A stretch of 39,028 bases of DNA from JBOFSQ01 sp051651625 (GCA_051651625.1 JBOFSQ010000031.1:1-39028); one strand, 5' to 3'; shown: positions 25,145 to 34,302, counted from the first letter of the stretch. Translations and numbers: made by a program. Notes: generated by a model not told the origin, from the letters alone.

Positions 25145-26848
25145 GTGACGGACAGCGAATCTGCACCTGCGGCGGCGTATCAGGTTGTTGCGCGGCGGTA
25201 TCGTCCGCAAGACTTTGAGGCCCTCATCGGGCAGCACCATGTCACGCAGGCCCTTTCCAACGCGATAACCTCTGGACGGATCGGCCACGCCTATCTCTTC
25301 ACCGGCGCACGCGGTGTCGGTAAAACGTCGAGCGCACGCATCTTCGCAAAGTCGCTCAACTGCGTCAACGGCCCGACGCCGCACCCGTGCAATGTCTGCG
25401 ATTCTTGTGTCGCCATCAGTACCGGCGACGACGTTGATGTCATCGAAATCGACGGTGCCAGCAATCGTGGTGTCGATGAGATTCGGCAACTGCGTCAAAA
25501 CGCGGCGATCCGTCCGAGTCGCAGCCACTTCAAAATCTACATCATCGACGAAGTTCACATGCTCACCCGCGAGGCGTTCAACGCACTCCTCAAAACGCTT
25601 GAAGAACCGCCCGGGCACATAAAGTTTATCTTCTGCACGACCGAAGCGACGAAGATTCCGATCACGATTTTGTCGCGGTGTCAACGTTACGACTTCGCCG
25701 GAATCACCGCGACCGACATCTCCGCACACCTCACAACTATCGCCGCAAGCGAAAACGTCACACTCGAAGACGGCGTTGTCGATACACTCGCCCGCCGCGC
25801 CGCCGGTTCGATGCGCGACGCACAGTCGCTCCTCGAACAACTTCTCTCGTTCGCGCCGGAACATATCAAACTCCGCGACGTACACGACATGCTCGGAACG
25901 GCGGGCGACGAACGACTCCTTACAATTATGACCGCCGTCCGCGACGGCGCAAACAGCGGGAAACTTCCGGTCATCGTCGAACAGCTTGACGCCGCACTCG
26001 CGGAAGGTGTCGATTGTGCGATTCTCGTTGAGCAGATGCTCGGAATGCTCCGCGACTTACTCGTTATTCAGTGCGGCGGGACGATCAAGCATATCGCGTT
26101 TTGCGAGGCGTCGCACTTCGCTAACCTCGCCGAACTCGCCGCGTCGTTCGGCATTCACCGGCTCCTCGCGGCGATGCAGATTCTCGACCATACCGCGATG
26201 CGAATGCGAACGAGTACGCTCCCGCGCGTTCTGCTCGAAATGGCACTCGTTCGCCTCGCGCACCTCGACTCGATGCAAGAACTCGTCGAGATGATCGACC
26301 ACGTTAAATCTGGCGCAACGATAATCGCGCCGCCGCGCGCGATTCAATCTGCGGTGGCACCACCAGCGCACGCACCGCAAGCCGCACCACTCGCAGTTCC
26401 GTCGCCAGCGGCGCAAACGGCAGCGCAAACATCGTCCGCACCAGCAGCACCAGCGTCAACACCAGAAGTAGCAGCAGCACCGACGACGCCGCAAGAAGTT
26501 TGGAACGCCATCGTTGACGCAGCCTTGCCGCGTGTGATCGCATCGACGGCGCAGGCGGCGGCAGAAGTTGTCGTCAGCGGAACCGAATACACCGTCACTC
26601 TTCCAAGCGCGACAGTTTTCCAGCGTTGCGAACAAGAGCGACAAGGTTTGCTTGCCAAGTTGCGTGAGATTGTCGGCGACGGTGCAACGCTTAACTTGAA
26701 GTGTTCCGCGCAGTCCGGCGGCGGTGACAATACCACCAACGCCGCGCCACAAGTCAGCAAACAAGAACGCCTCCGCCAAATCGCCGAACACCCACTCGTC
26801 CAAGAAACCACGCAACTGTTTTCGACACGACTGGCGGATGTGAAATGA
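25145..26848 (+). CDS. dnaX: DNA polymerase III subunit gamma/tau
   Basis: The product has 567 residues from GTG 25145; GAGG at 25135-25138 sets this start over the TTG at 25133. Walker A GARGVGKT is at 54-61, the four zinc Cys at 73, 82, 85 and 88, and Walker B IIDEVHML at 133-140; the sensor/LLKTLEEPP region and the clamp-loader collar follow. It loads the sliding clamp at the replication fork. Between about residues 400 and 445 there is an Ala/Pro-rich linker, then a tau-like C-terminal part. I saw no A-rich frameshift site for a separate gamma product. It is monocistronic as far as can be seen. Confidence 0.95.
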   Translation: MTDSESAPAAAYQVVARRYRPQDFEALIGQHHVTQALSNAITSGRIGHAYLFTGARGVGKTSSARIFAKSLNCVNGPTPHPCNVCDSCVAISTGDDVDVIEIDGASNRGVDEIRQLRQNAAIRPSRSHFKIYIIDEVHMLTREAFNALLKTLEEPPGHIKFIFCTTEATKIPITILSRCQRYDFAGITATDISAHLTTIAASENVTLEDGVVDTLARRAAGSMRDAQSLLEQLLSFAPEHIKLRDVHDMLGTAGDERLLTIMTAVRDGANSGKLPVIVEQLDAALAEGVDCAILVEQMLGMLRDLLVIQCGGTIKHIAFCEASHFANLAELAASFGIHRLLAAMQILDHTAMRMRTSTLPRVLLEMALVRLAHLDSMQELVEMIDHVKSGATIIAPPRAIQSAVAPPAHAPQAAPLAVPSPAAQTAAQTSSAPAAPASTPEVAAAPTTPQEVWNAIVDAALPRVIASTAQAAAEVVVSGTEYTVTLPSATVFQRCEQERQGLLAKLREIVGDGATLNLKCSAQSGGGDNTTNAAPQVSKQERLRQIAEHPLVQETTQLFSTRLADVK

Positions 26849-26851
26849 TGG

Positions 26852-27145
26852 TGGACGTTCACTGTTTGTTTTGCTATTTGTTGTGAACGCGGCGTGTTTT
26901 TGCCCCGAAGGGGCATTAAGAACACGAAGCGTAAGCGAGTGCCCAAGTAGCACTCGTGAACGTAACCAGTCACTCCGCCGGAGTACCGGTTGCGTTCGCG
27001 GTTGTCATTGGCGTGTTATGATTCAGGGCACTCGCTTACGCTTCGTGTTCTTATTGTGTGCTCGGTTCGGTGGCACTATTGAAACGCTGCCCCGTCGGGG
27101 CAAATGCGGCAACGTCAATATATGGTAAAATCCGTGAACGCTTAC
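26852..27145. repeat. Large palindromic repeat, family R2, copy 2
   Basis: This 294-base block fills the gap between dnaX and the phosphatase. The outer ends are GGACGTTCACTG and ATCCGTGAACGC. Moving inwards, there are GCCCCGAAGGGGC (26902-26914) and GCCCCGTCGGGGC (27089-27101), then opposed copies of AAGAACACGAAGCGTAAGCG and its complement. It could fold as one long stem. Compare 18350-18650. Confidence 0.85.
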
Positions 27146-27167
27146 CGAAATAGAACTGCAATCATTC

Positions 27168-29168
27168 ATGCTCTTTTCCCAGTTTCACTTAACGCAGCGG
27201 ATTTCGCTTTCCGTGTTATTTGCGGCGTTTTTGGTGATGATTCCTGTTAGCTGGCTCGCTCACGCCGCACTCTTTGACCTGCGGATGCGAGAGATGCGCG
27301 ACCGTATTCCGCTACTGGTCGAACGCACCAGCGACTACATCGCACAGCACGAAGCTGTCGTCATGACCACAGCGGAGATCGCCGCTAAGTCGCTCGAAGA
27401 ACAGTTCACGCAAGACAGCATCCCGTCTCACGACGCACTCTGGGCGACGCTCGAACACTCGTTCATCGACAGTCGTCTCTTGCGCGGAATGGTTCTCGTT
27501 CTCACTCCTTGTCACGACATTCTTTGGGAGACGCCAACCGTTCTCGCCATTCGCCGTTCAGGCGACAACAATCAACACACGCAACTCGAACGACTCGACT
27601 TGACGGGCGAGTTCGACTGGCGTGCGGCACCGTGGTTTACAGCGTCGCAGTGGAGCGGCTGCGGTGTGTGGGACGTAACGTCGATAGCGTGGAGCGGCGG
27701 CGACACCGCGACATTTTACGTCCCACTCTACACCAGCGACACGCACGAATTCGTCGGCGTGCTCGGCTGCGACCTCTCACTCGATTGGCTGTCGCAATTC
27801 ATTCAAACGCTCAACGTTCATCCGCCCGACACGCCAAGCGATCAGCAAGGTTCGCGGTTTCTCGTCAACCGCGAAGGCGACATCCTCTCGCACCCCAACC
27901 GCGATCTGCTCCACAAAAACATGACGGACGCAAACGTCGTCGGCGCAGAAGTCGCCGCCATCGCTGAACAAGTTTTGAGTGGCAAAGAGTTCTTTCAAGT
28001 TGCGGCGAACAGTTTTTTCGGCGACAGCGAAGGGTATGTCGTCCCGATACAAATCAGCGACCCGTTTCGCGTCCGGCAGAGTCACTGGATACTCGTTCTC
28101 TTCTTTCCGAAAACGGCGATAGAGTCGCTCAGTCACTCGCTCTGGCGTTGGCAGATCGCCATCGGTGCGATGGCGTTGCTGGTGTTGTGTGGGATTATGT
28201 TTTGGGTGTCGCGTTCGGTTGTGCAGCCGATCCGCGCACTAGAAAAAACTGCCGAACGACTGGCCGAAGGCGACCTCGATGTTCCGATCCCGACGCGAAA
28301 AGGCGACGACGAAGTTTCGCGTCTGTCGCGGGCGTTCGTCAGAATGCGCGACGACTTGAAACAGCAGATGCACGATCTCGCCGCAACGACGCAAGTGAAA
28401 GAACGGATCGAGAGCGACCTGCGAATCGCACGCGACATCCAGCGACGCCTCGTCCCGACCGCGATCCCCGACTCGTCGCACCGTGCGTCGTTCGACCTCA
28501 ACGGAATGATGATCCCCGCCCGCGCTGTCGGCGGAGATTTTTACGACTTCTTTATGGTCGGCGACAACAAACTTTGTCTCGTGCTGGCGGACGTTTCGGG
28601 GAAAGGAATTCCTGGGTCGCTAACGATGGCGCAGACGAGTGCGTTCTTTCGCAGTTCGCTGTTGTCGCACCACTCGCTCGAAGAGACGATGCAGCGAGTC
28701 AATCGAGATTTGTGTCGTCAAAACGAGTCGAACGTTTTTGTTTCGCTCATTGGTGTTGTCGTCGATTTGTCGAACGGTGCGACGACGCTTTGCAGTGCTG
28801 GTCACAATCCGCCGTTCTTGCTGCGAGCCGGTCTCGCGTCGGAATCGGCGGCTCCGCTGGCGACGTTCCTCGACATCGAAGGCGGACTTTTGCTCGGTCT
28901 CGATTGTGACCAAACTTACACCGCAACACAACTCACACTCCACGCTGGCGATATGCTATACCTCTACACCGATGGCGTCACCGAGGCGATGAACGCACGC
29001 GACGAACTCTTCGGCGTCGAGCGACTCAGCGAGCTTTTGTTCCACGCCGTTCCGCAGACGTGCAGCGACGTAAACGCAATGATCCTGAATGCACTGCGGC
29101 AGTTCGCACAAGACACTCCACAATCAGATGACATTACAATGGTTACGTTCAAACGTGTTGAGGCCTGA
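27168..29168 (+). CDS. Membrane sensor PP2C/RsbU-type serine phosphatase
   Basis: The product has 666 residues. Helix 1 is at about 13-35; residues 40-320 form a periplasmic Cache-like sensor (WRAAPWFTASQWSG, then STIFYVPLYT-type strands); helix 2 is at about 326-348; HAMP follows (VVQPIRALEKTAERLAEGDL). From about 415 the phosphatase begins with DLRIARDIQRRLVP, GGDFYDFF and SGKGIPGSLTMAQ, and ends with LYLYTDGVTEAMN. This is the SpoIIE/RsbU layout that dephosphorylates an anti-sigma antagonist in response to an external signal. The partner kinase and antagonist are not in the window. It stands alone between a repeat and a GlmU-like gene. Confidence 0.9.
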   Translation: MLFSQFHLTQRISLSVLFAAFLVMIPVSWLAHAALFDLRMREMRDRIPLLVERTSDYIAQHEAVVMTTAEIAAKSLEEQFTQDSIPSHDALWATLEHSFIDSRLLRGMVLVLTPCHDILWETPTVLAIRRSGDNNQHTQLERLDLTGEFDWRAAPWFTASQWSGCGVWDVTSIAWSGGDTATFYVPLYTSDTHEFVGVLGCDLSLDWLSQFIQTLNVHPPDTPSDQQGSRFLVNREGDILSHPNRDLLHKNMTDANVVGAEVAAIAEQVLSGKEFFQVAANSFFGDSEGYVVPIQISDPFRVRQSHWILVLFFPKTAIESLSHSLWRWQIAIGAMALLVLCGIMFWVSRSVVQPIRALEKTAERLAEGDLDVPIPTRKGDDEVSRLSRAFVRMRDDLKQQMHDLAATTQVKERIESDLRIARDIQRRLVPTAIPDSSHRASFDLNGMMIPARAVGGDFYDFFMVGDNKLCLVLADVSGKGIPGSLTMAQTSAFFRSSLLSHHSLEETMQRVNRDLCRQNESNVFVSLIGVVVDLSNGATTLCSAGHNPPFLLRAGLASESAAPLATFLDIEGGLLLGLDCDQTYTATQLTLHAGDMLYLYTDGVTEAMNARDELFGVERLSELLFHAVPQTCSDVNAMILNALRQFAQDTPQSDDITMVTFKRVEA

Positions 29169-29230
29169 ACGCACGGACAACCACGGACTCGCACGGACGT
29201 TACACAAACACCACCAATTTATACTCAAGG

Positions 29231-29322
29231 CGGTTTGAATTTCCCGCACCAAAACGGTAGCGGCCCATTGAGGCCGCGGTTTTGTGGTGGGCGAAGCCGA
29301 CAAACTGACCCGTAACGGGTCT
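29231..29322. repeat. Short repeat, family R4, copy 1
   Basis: CGGTTTGAATTTCCCGCACC, then AAAACGGTAGCGG, and at the end the perfect palindrome ACCCGTAACGGGT (29308-29320). It ends 15 bases before the GlmU-like start, so it forms part of its leader. The second copy is at 32048-32120. Confidence 0.75.
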
Positions 29323-29336
29323 ACGAAAGGTTTGCG

Positions 29337-30578
29337 ATGCACACGATAGTTTTTGAAGACACGCTTGTTGGACAGCTTTTTCCGGCGACGGCGGCGCGGC
29401 CTGCGTTTTGTATCAACATCGGGACGATGCGACTCATTGATGTCCTGCGCCGACTCGGCGGGACACTCGAAACGGTCGTTCGCCCGTTTTTGAGCGAGAT
29501 CGTTTCGCAAGAGTTCACCGATATTTGGACACCCGCTCTCGGATCGCGTCGCGGACCGGTCGTGGTTGTCAACGCGAGAGTGGTGCCGCACATCAAAGTT
29601 GTCGATCAGATTCTTGCGCTCGTTGCCCGCGAAAAGTCGTGCGTCTGTCGCGTTGGTGGTCAGCTTGCGTGCGCGATTCTCCACGACGCTTCGTTCTTCC
29701 CAACGTCGATTGTCGGCGCGTCGCAACTGGTTGGGCTTATCGACGACCTCGCCCTTCCGCAGCACGACATAACATTTTCGCTTCTCGACTACGCCCACGA
29801 CATAATCCGTCACCAAGAACGGATCATTGACGACAACCTCGCCGACAGGATCAAGAACGGTTCGTATCGTGAGATCGCCGACGGCGTTTTTTCGGCTGAT
29901 GGTCGTTCGCTCGGCGAGTACGCTGTCTGCGACACGTCGAAGGGGCCGGTCGTTGTGGAGTCGAACGTCTCGGTCGGGCCGTATTGCTATTTTCGCGGCC
30001 CTGTCTACATCGGAAGTGGCGTGAAGCTGATCGAGCACGCAGCGATCAAGGACGCGGCAACAATCGGCAGCATCACGAAAGTTGGCGGCGAAGTTGAGGC
30101 GTCGATTATTGAGCCGTATTCAAACAAGCAGCACCACGGATTTCTCGGCCACAGTTATCTCGGCAGTTGGGTCAACCTCGGTGCCGGAACGAGCAACAGC
30201 GACCTCAAAAATACTTATGGCGAAGTGACGTTAGAATACGGCAACCAGAAGGTTCGTTCGGGGATGCAGTTTGTCGGGTGCGTCATCGGCGACTATTCCA
30301 AATCGGCGATCAACACCAGCATCTTCACCGGCAAGACGATTGGCGTTTGCAGCATGATTTACGGATTCGTCTCGACGAACGTTCCGAGCTTCGTCAATTA
30401 TGCAAGGTCGTTCGGGCAGGTGACGGAGATAACTGTTGACGTTTTGATTCAAACTCAAGCGCGGATGTTTGCTCGCCGCAACGTCCCGCAACGTCCGTGC
30501 GACATTCAGCTCATCCGCGATATGTACGAGCTGACACGCCACGAACGACACCTCGCAAACGAACCGCTCTCACTGTAG
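29337..30578 (+). CDS. GlmU-like sugar nucleotidyltransferase/acetyltransferase
   Basis: The product has 413 residues from ATG 29337, with GAAAGG upstream. The N-terminal half (VFEDTLVGQLFPATAARPAF, then an INIGTMRLIDVLRRLGG strand) is the nucleotidyltransferase-like part of the alternative bacterial GlmU group (TIGR03991 type) and is more divergent than E. coli GlmU. The C-terminal half has left-handed beta-helix hexapeptide repeats (VVVESNVSVGPYCYFRGPVY, GSWVNLGAGTSN) and the final helices. It is predicted to make UDP-GlcNAc or a related sugar for the envelope. No pathway partner is adjacent. It stands between R4 and R2-type repeats. Confidence 0.82.
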   Translation: MHTIVFEDTLVGQLFPATAARPAFCINIGTMRLIDVLRRLGGTLETVVRPFLSEIVSQEFTDIWTPALGSRRGPVVVVNARVVPHIKVVDQILALVAREKSCVCRVGGQLACAILHDASFFPTSIVGASQLVGLIDDLALPQHDITFSLLDYAHDIIRHQERIIDDNLADRIKNGSYREIADGVFSADGRSLGEYAVCDTSKGPVVVESNVSVGPYCYFRGPVYIGSGVKLIEHAAIKDAATIGSITKVGGEVEASIIEPYSNKQHHGFLGHSYLGSWVNLGAGTSNSDLKNTYGEVTLEYGNQKVRSGMQFVGCVIGDYSKSAINTSIFTGKTIGVCSMIYGFVSTNVPSFVNYARSFGQVTEITVDVLIQTQARMFARRNVPQRPCDIQLIRDMYELTRHERHLANEPLSL

Positions 30579-30602
30579 GAAACGGGGTTGCGGCGGCGTG
30601 AA

Positions 30603-30701
30603 TCACAGAACACGAACCGTAAGCGAGCGCCCCGACCCAATCAGAACACGAAGCGTAAGCGAGTGCCCGAATCAGACAGAGCGCAAAACGTAAGCGAGTG
30701 C
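30603..30701. repeat. Three direct copies of an R2-like motif
   Basis: AGAACACGAACCGTAAGCGA, AGAACACGAAGCGTAAGCGA and a GCGCAAAACGTAAGCGAGTG variant lie in tandem at about 35-43-base spacing. They are halves of the R2 element, without the opposed copy. They lie between the convergent GlmU-like and cysC genes. Confidence 0.75.
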
Positions 30702-30781
30702 AGCGTGAGAAACGTAACGTCCACGAAATGCTTCTCCTCAAAACGACAGAGAAACATTACGCGGACGCTAAACTCGTTTCG

Positions 30782-31432
30782 TCACCCAATCTTGCCGTTC
30801 GCTTTCAAGTATGCGAGGACTTCGCCTGCGAGTTCTTCTGGCGTTTTCGTGCCAGCGGCGAGGGTAAGTTCTGGCTGCGTCGGTACTTCATACGGGTCGT
30901 CGATACCGGTGAAACCTTTGAGTTCGCCAGCCCGCGCCTTTTTGTAGAGTCCCTTTGGATCGCGGCGTTCGCAGACTTCAATCGGTGCATCGACGAAAAC
31001 TTCAACGAATTCTCCCACCGCGAACATCTGCCGCACGCGGTCGCGGTCAACACGATACGGACTGATGAACGCCGTCAGCGTTATCAGCCCAGCATCGGTG
31101 AACAGCTTCGCAACTGCACCGACACGGCGGATGTTTTCTTCGCGGTCTTGGGCCGAGAATCCAAGCCCGAAACGTTTTGCAAACTCTTCGCTGTGAACGT
31201 TTTTCAGCATCGCTGGGCCAGCGTTTAACCCGTGGCGAACGTTGTCGCCATCGAGCACGAAGCTGTGTTTCCCCATCGCGTTGAGTTGGTGATCGACGAT
31301 GTTCGCAATCGTGCTTTTACCGCACGCCGACAAACCCGTCAACCAAACGACGCACCCTTTGTTGCCGTTGAGCTTCTCGCGATCAGCACGCGAGACGGCG
31401 TGTTCGTGCCAGTGAACCTCTACTTGAGACAT
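30782..31432 (-). CDS. cysC: Adenylyl-sulfate (APS) kinase
   Basis: The product has 216 residues from ATG 31432 with AAAAGGAAA upstream. The P-loop is GLSACGKS (33-40), the Asp-Gly-Asp APS site is VLDGDNVRHGLN (59-70), and DREENIRRVG and TAFISPYRVDRDRVR follow as in CysC. It phosphorylates APS to PAPS in sulfate activation. Relative to E. coli CysC there is an insertion of about 18 residues at 71-88 (AGPAMLKNVHSEEFAKRF) between the APS loop and the lid, a form I associate with planctomycetes. No sulfate adenylyltransferase is adjacent. A link with the two sulfatases is possible but not shown. Confidence 0.92.
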   Translation of the reverse strand: MSQVEVHWHEHAVSRADREKLNGNKGCVVWLTGLSACGKSTIANIVDHQLNAMGKHSFVLDGDNVRHGLNAGPAMLKNVHSEEFAKRFGLGFSAQDREENIRRVGAVAKLFTDAGLITLTAFISPYRVDRDRVRQMFAVGEFVEVFVDAPIEVCERRDPKGLYKKARAGELKGFTGIDDPYEVPTQPELTLAAGTKTPEELAGEVLAYLKANGKIG

Positions 31433-31535
31433 AATACTTTCCTTTTGAAGTGGTGATTGTTTGGATAGACTGAAATTGTGAAAGACCGCCGACGGCCCCA
31501 CTTCACACTATTCTAGCCGAGAGATGGTGTGTGGC

Positions 31536-31593
31536 AAGGTGAGGGGCGTGTGATTAACAGTCCGCAGGGGTTCACTGTCGCTCGCCCCACCTT
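31536..31593. other. Imperfect hairpin in the cysC leader
   Basis: AAGGTGAGGGGCG (31536-31548) pairs with CGCCCCACCTT (31583-31593) with one or two bulges. It lies about 100 bases upstream of the cysC start on the minus strand. It could be a leader structure or part of a dispersed repeat. Confidence 0.35.
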
Positions 31594-31680
31594 CGTTGGT
31601 GACGCTCTATCGTGTAGAATTGACAGCCGGTTGGGCAGGCAAGCGTGGTTGGTATTGTATACTGAAGCCGGTTTGAATTT

Positions 31681-32050
31681 CCGTAACCGTTCACGGCTTG
31701 TTTTACCATTTGTCGTGAACGCGGCGTGTTTTTTGCCCCGACGGGGCAGTATTTCAATAACCGGCGGTAAGTGCAGCCGCGATAGCGGCAAGCGCAACCG
31801 CCGGTAGCGACGCCAAAAAATCGGCGTCTGTAAGACGCCACCTTGCAAACCAACAACTGATCTTTTGGTAGCGTCCCGTTGGGACGCACAGTTTCGTTTG
31901 TCGCGTACCGGCAGTTGCGCGGAATACCGCTTACCGCCGGTTATTGAGATTGCTGCCCCGACGGGGCAAATACGCAATCAATCCTCAAAGCGTTGTTCTG
32001 GATTCCCGCTTTCGCACCAAATGACGACAAAATTCCGTGAACGGTTACGA
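31681..32050. repeat. Large palindromic repeat, family R2, copy 3
   Basis: The outer ends are CCGTTCACGG (about 31687-31696) and CCGTGAACGG (about 32036-32045), with GCCCCGACGGGGC hairpins at 31735-31747 and 31955-31967 and the opposed ATAACCGGCGGTAAG/CTTACCGCCGGTTAT inside. It occupies the main part of the 731-base gap between cysC and the hypothetical gene. The remaining gap holds the cysC leader and an R4 copy. Confidence 0.8.
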
Positions 32051-32120
32051 ATTTCCCGTACCAAAACGGTAGCGGTACAACTGAGGGCGAAGCCTGCAAA
32101 TTGACCCGTAACGGGTCTAA
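32048..32120. repeat. Short repeat, family R4, copy 2
   Basis: CGAATTTCCCGTACC, AAAACGGTAGCGG and the perfect palindrome ACCCGTAACGGGT (32104-32116), as in the copy at 29231-29322. It ends 44 bases before the hypothetical gene. Confidence 0.75.
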
Positions 32121-32163
32121 CCATCAGTTACAACATTGAACCGATTATCATTCGAGTTGACCA

Positions 32164-33276
32164 ATGCAAACGATACCGCGTTATTGGGCTTACGCACGAA
32201 CAGATGCCGGAACTCTTGTTTGGCGAAGCTCTCCAGACAGCGAAGCCGACGCCCAACACAACGCCAACGATGCCGTCAAGCGCGTCGATACGCATGAAAA
32301 GAAAGGATGGTTCGACAAGCGGCCCGCGCCGTCAGAGTATCCTTATGGCGTCACGCTCCGCGAAAAGTTGCTCGAAGAAATCGACGATTCAAACGGTGAG
32401 TTGCAGGCGTTTATCACCCGCAATCACGCCGGCGCCGAAGTGCTCAACGCACGAAACGTCATGTTTCTCGATTGGGACACACCACCGAAACAGGAGTCAA
32501 AACAAACACTCTTTCACGCGATTGCTCGCTGGTGGCGGCAAGTATTTTCCCAAGATCGCAATTTTGCTGTAGCAGAATTGACGAGCGACGCACCATACTG
32601 CCCCGCCTCCGGTTTTTGGCGTGAACGATACCCGTGGGCTGCCGACATACCAGAATTGCATGCATTCATGTCGAAAATCGACAGTCTGCTCGAAGACTGG
32701 GGTACTTGGAGCGTGCGCATCTACAAGACAATGGCAGGGTATCGGGGAATCGTCACGCACACCCTATTCGACCCAACGGCGACCACAACGCTTGAGCTGA
32801 TGCGAGACTTTAACTGCGACCCACTTTACATTCGCCTTTGCGAACACCAACAGTCGTTTCGCGCGAGGCTGACGCCGAAGGGGATGCGTTGTGGTCTTTG
32901 GCCCGAAAAGTTGACGCAAAACTTTCGGTTCTACTGGCCAATGGTATTTACGATGTTGGGATCGGTTGGCGAGATCAATCGACGTATTTGGCATCCGCCA
33001 GCGAACCGCGCACCGACGTGGAAAGTTCGGATGTCCAAACAGCGTGATGAGTCGGTGCAGCCGGAGTCAGAACAGATTGAGGAGGTGATACGTCTTTACC
33101 AAGAGGAGTACGAAAATGCTGTGAGTTTGTATGAAACGGCGTCTGCTCCGTTTGCGACGTGCCGGTACATTGGGACGGTCGGCAGCGGTTTTATTCACCC
33201 TGATGTCGGCACGATTTTGTCGTTGCACGACGACGCCACCCGCGCACTCGACGAACAAGAATTGCCACTGGCGTGA
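32164..33276 (+). CDS. Conserved-looking hypothetical protein with a DxD motif
   Basis: The product has 370 residues from ATG 32164, which follows a repeat with no clear Shine-Dalgarno site. I do not recognise a named family. MFLDWDTP at residues 100-107 gives two Asp at 103 and 105 after a hydrophobic strand. Further on, IYKTMAGYRGIVTHTLFDPT and CDPLYIRLCEHQQSFRARLT look like strongly conserved segments. The DxD after a strand and a GYR-containing strand later recall primase-polymerase-like proteins, but this is only an impression and no zinc or helicase domain is present. There is no signal peptide, so it is cytoplasmic. The membrane-protein gene starts 40 bases downstream, so the two may be co-transcribed. 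Confidence 0.65.
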   Translation: MQTIPRYWAYARTDAGTLVWRSSPDSEADAQHNANDAVKRVDTHEKKGWFDKRPAPSEYPYGVTLREKLLEEIDDSNGELQAFITRNHAGAEVLNARNVMFLDWDTPPKQESKQTLFHAIARWWRQVFSQDRNFAVAELTSDAPYCPASGFWRERYPWAADIPELHAFMSKIDSLLEDWGTWSVRIYKTMAGYRGIVTHTLFDPTATTTLELMRDFNCDPLYIRLCEHQQSFRARLTPKGMRCGLWPEKLTQNFRFYWPMVFTMLGSVGEINRRIWHPPANRAPTWKVRMSKQRDESVQPESEQIEEVIRLYQEEYENAVSLYETASAPFATCRYIGTVGSGFIHPDVGTILSLHDDATRALDEQELPLA

Positions 33277-33315
33277 AACGGTTACAAGTAGACAACGAGT
33301 AAAAAGGAAACCACT

Positions 33316-34302
33316 ATGACTCTGCTAGATAACGACAAAACATCTTCGATGCAACCGGTTACGCCATCAAGAACTGTACAGCGGCGGTCTGTTTTGGCTG
33401 TTGTGTCGGGGTTGGCTCTGATGGGAGTTTGTCTGTGTTTTACCGCTGCCACAGTGGCTGGGCTTTTCGACCCAGTTGAGGGGGTAATTTTTGCGATTCT
33501 TCTGACTCCCATTGCGCTCCCACTTGCTTGGATGGCTTTCAAACAATACCTTGCGCTGTTTTGCTGCCCTCCCGCTGTCGCGCGAGCCTACTACGAAGCG
33601 TACTTCGCTCTGGGTGGGCTGTTGACTTTTGGTGCTGTTGCAGGTCTTTTTGAAGATCGCCGCATTCTCAAAGACAAAGACGCACTAATGTTTTTGGGAG
33701 GCATGTTAGCTGTTGGACTGGCTCTTCTTGCAATAGCTCAACTCAACCGACTGTCCACGCTCAAACGACGACGCATCGCTCTTGAATCGAAGGAGATTGA
33801 CGAAAGCGACCTAATACTCAAACCCGTTTTCAAAACGGAATACAGGTTGCGTGCACTCGTGGGGATTCTGTCGATACTGGTTGTTGTTGCCTGTATGTCA
33901 GTCTTGTTTGTCTACGATGTCAAGCAGCATCCGGCATTCGGCGAGCATCTTACTTATGAACAGTTCCCATACAACAATCGTTTTCCCGCGTCGGGGAGTG
34001 ATTTTTCTTTTTGGCGAGGGTACCGAGGAACGATGGTTTGCGAGTTTACGATCAGCGAAGAGGGGTTTCGTGACTGGATCGCCTCACAATCGAGGTGGGA
34101 GTATTGCCGTCCGATTGAAGACAATGATCAATTCTCAATCTCAATACCGAAATACGGCACATACAACGGCGACTTTGCCGACGGAAAAGAACCGCGTCCG
34201 ATTCCGTCGGAGGGTCTTTACGCCGGTTACGGCACCGGCAAAGGAGGTCGCGCCGTCTTCGACCGAAAAACCAATCGAGCATACTACTGGACGTATTATT
34301 GA
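33316..34302 (+). CDS. Hypothetical membrane protein
   Basis: The product has 328 residues with AAAAAGGAAA just upstream of ATG 33316. Five hydrophobic helices are visible at about 28-52, 54-75, 95-112, 121-143 and 178-200. The last ~125 residues are a soluble domain with FPASGSDFSFWRGYRGT and many aromatic and Gly residues, probably extracytoplasmic or luminal. No enzyme or transport motif is recognised. It follows the DxD hypothetical gene by 40 bases and precedes the UROD-family gene by 71 bases. Confidence 0.65.
   Translation: MTLLDNDKTSSMQPVTPSRTVQRRSVLAVVSGLALMGVCLCFTAATVAGLFDPVEGVIFAILLTPIALPLAWMAFKQYLALFCCPPAVARAYYEAYFALGGLLTFGAVAGLFEDRRILKDKDALMFLGGMLAVGLALLAIAQLNRLSTLKRRRIALESKEIDESDLILKPVFKTEYRLRALVGILSILVVVACMSVLFVYDVKQHPAFGEHLTYEQFPYNNRFPASGSDFSFWRGYRGTMVCEFTISEEGFRDWIASQSRWEYCRPIEDNDQFSISIPKYGTYNGDFADGKEPRPIPSEGLYAGYGTGKGGRAVFDRKTNRAYYWTYY

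Noticed and set aside
26300..26520. Programmed frameshift for a gamma form in dnaX
   Set aside because: No A-rich slippery heptamer followed by a hairpin is visible; the region is an Ala/Pro linker rich in GC.
31529..31889. Short frames of 92 and 105 codons upstream of the DxD gene
   Set aside because: They are translations of the R2 repeat and the cysC leader; the same peptides appear in the other repeat copies.
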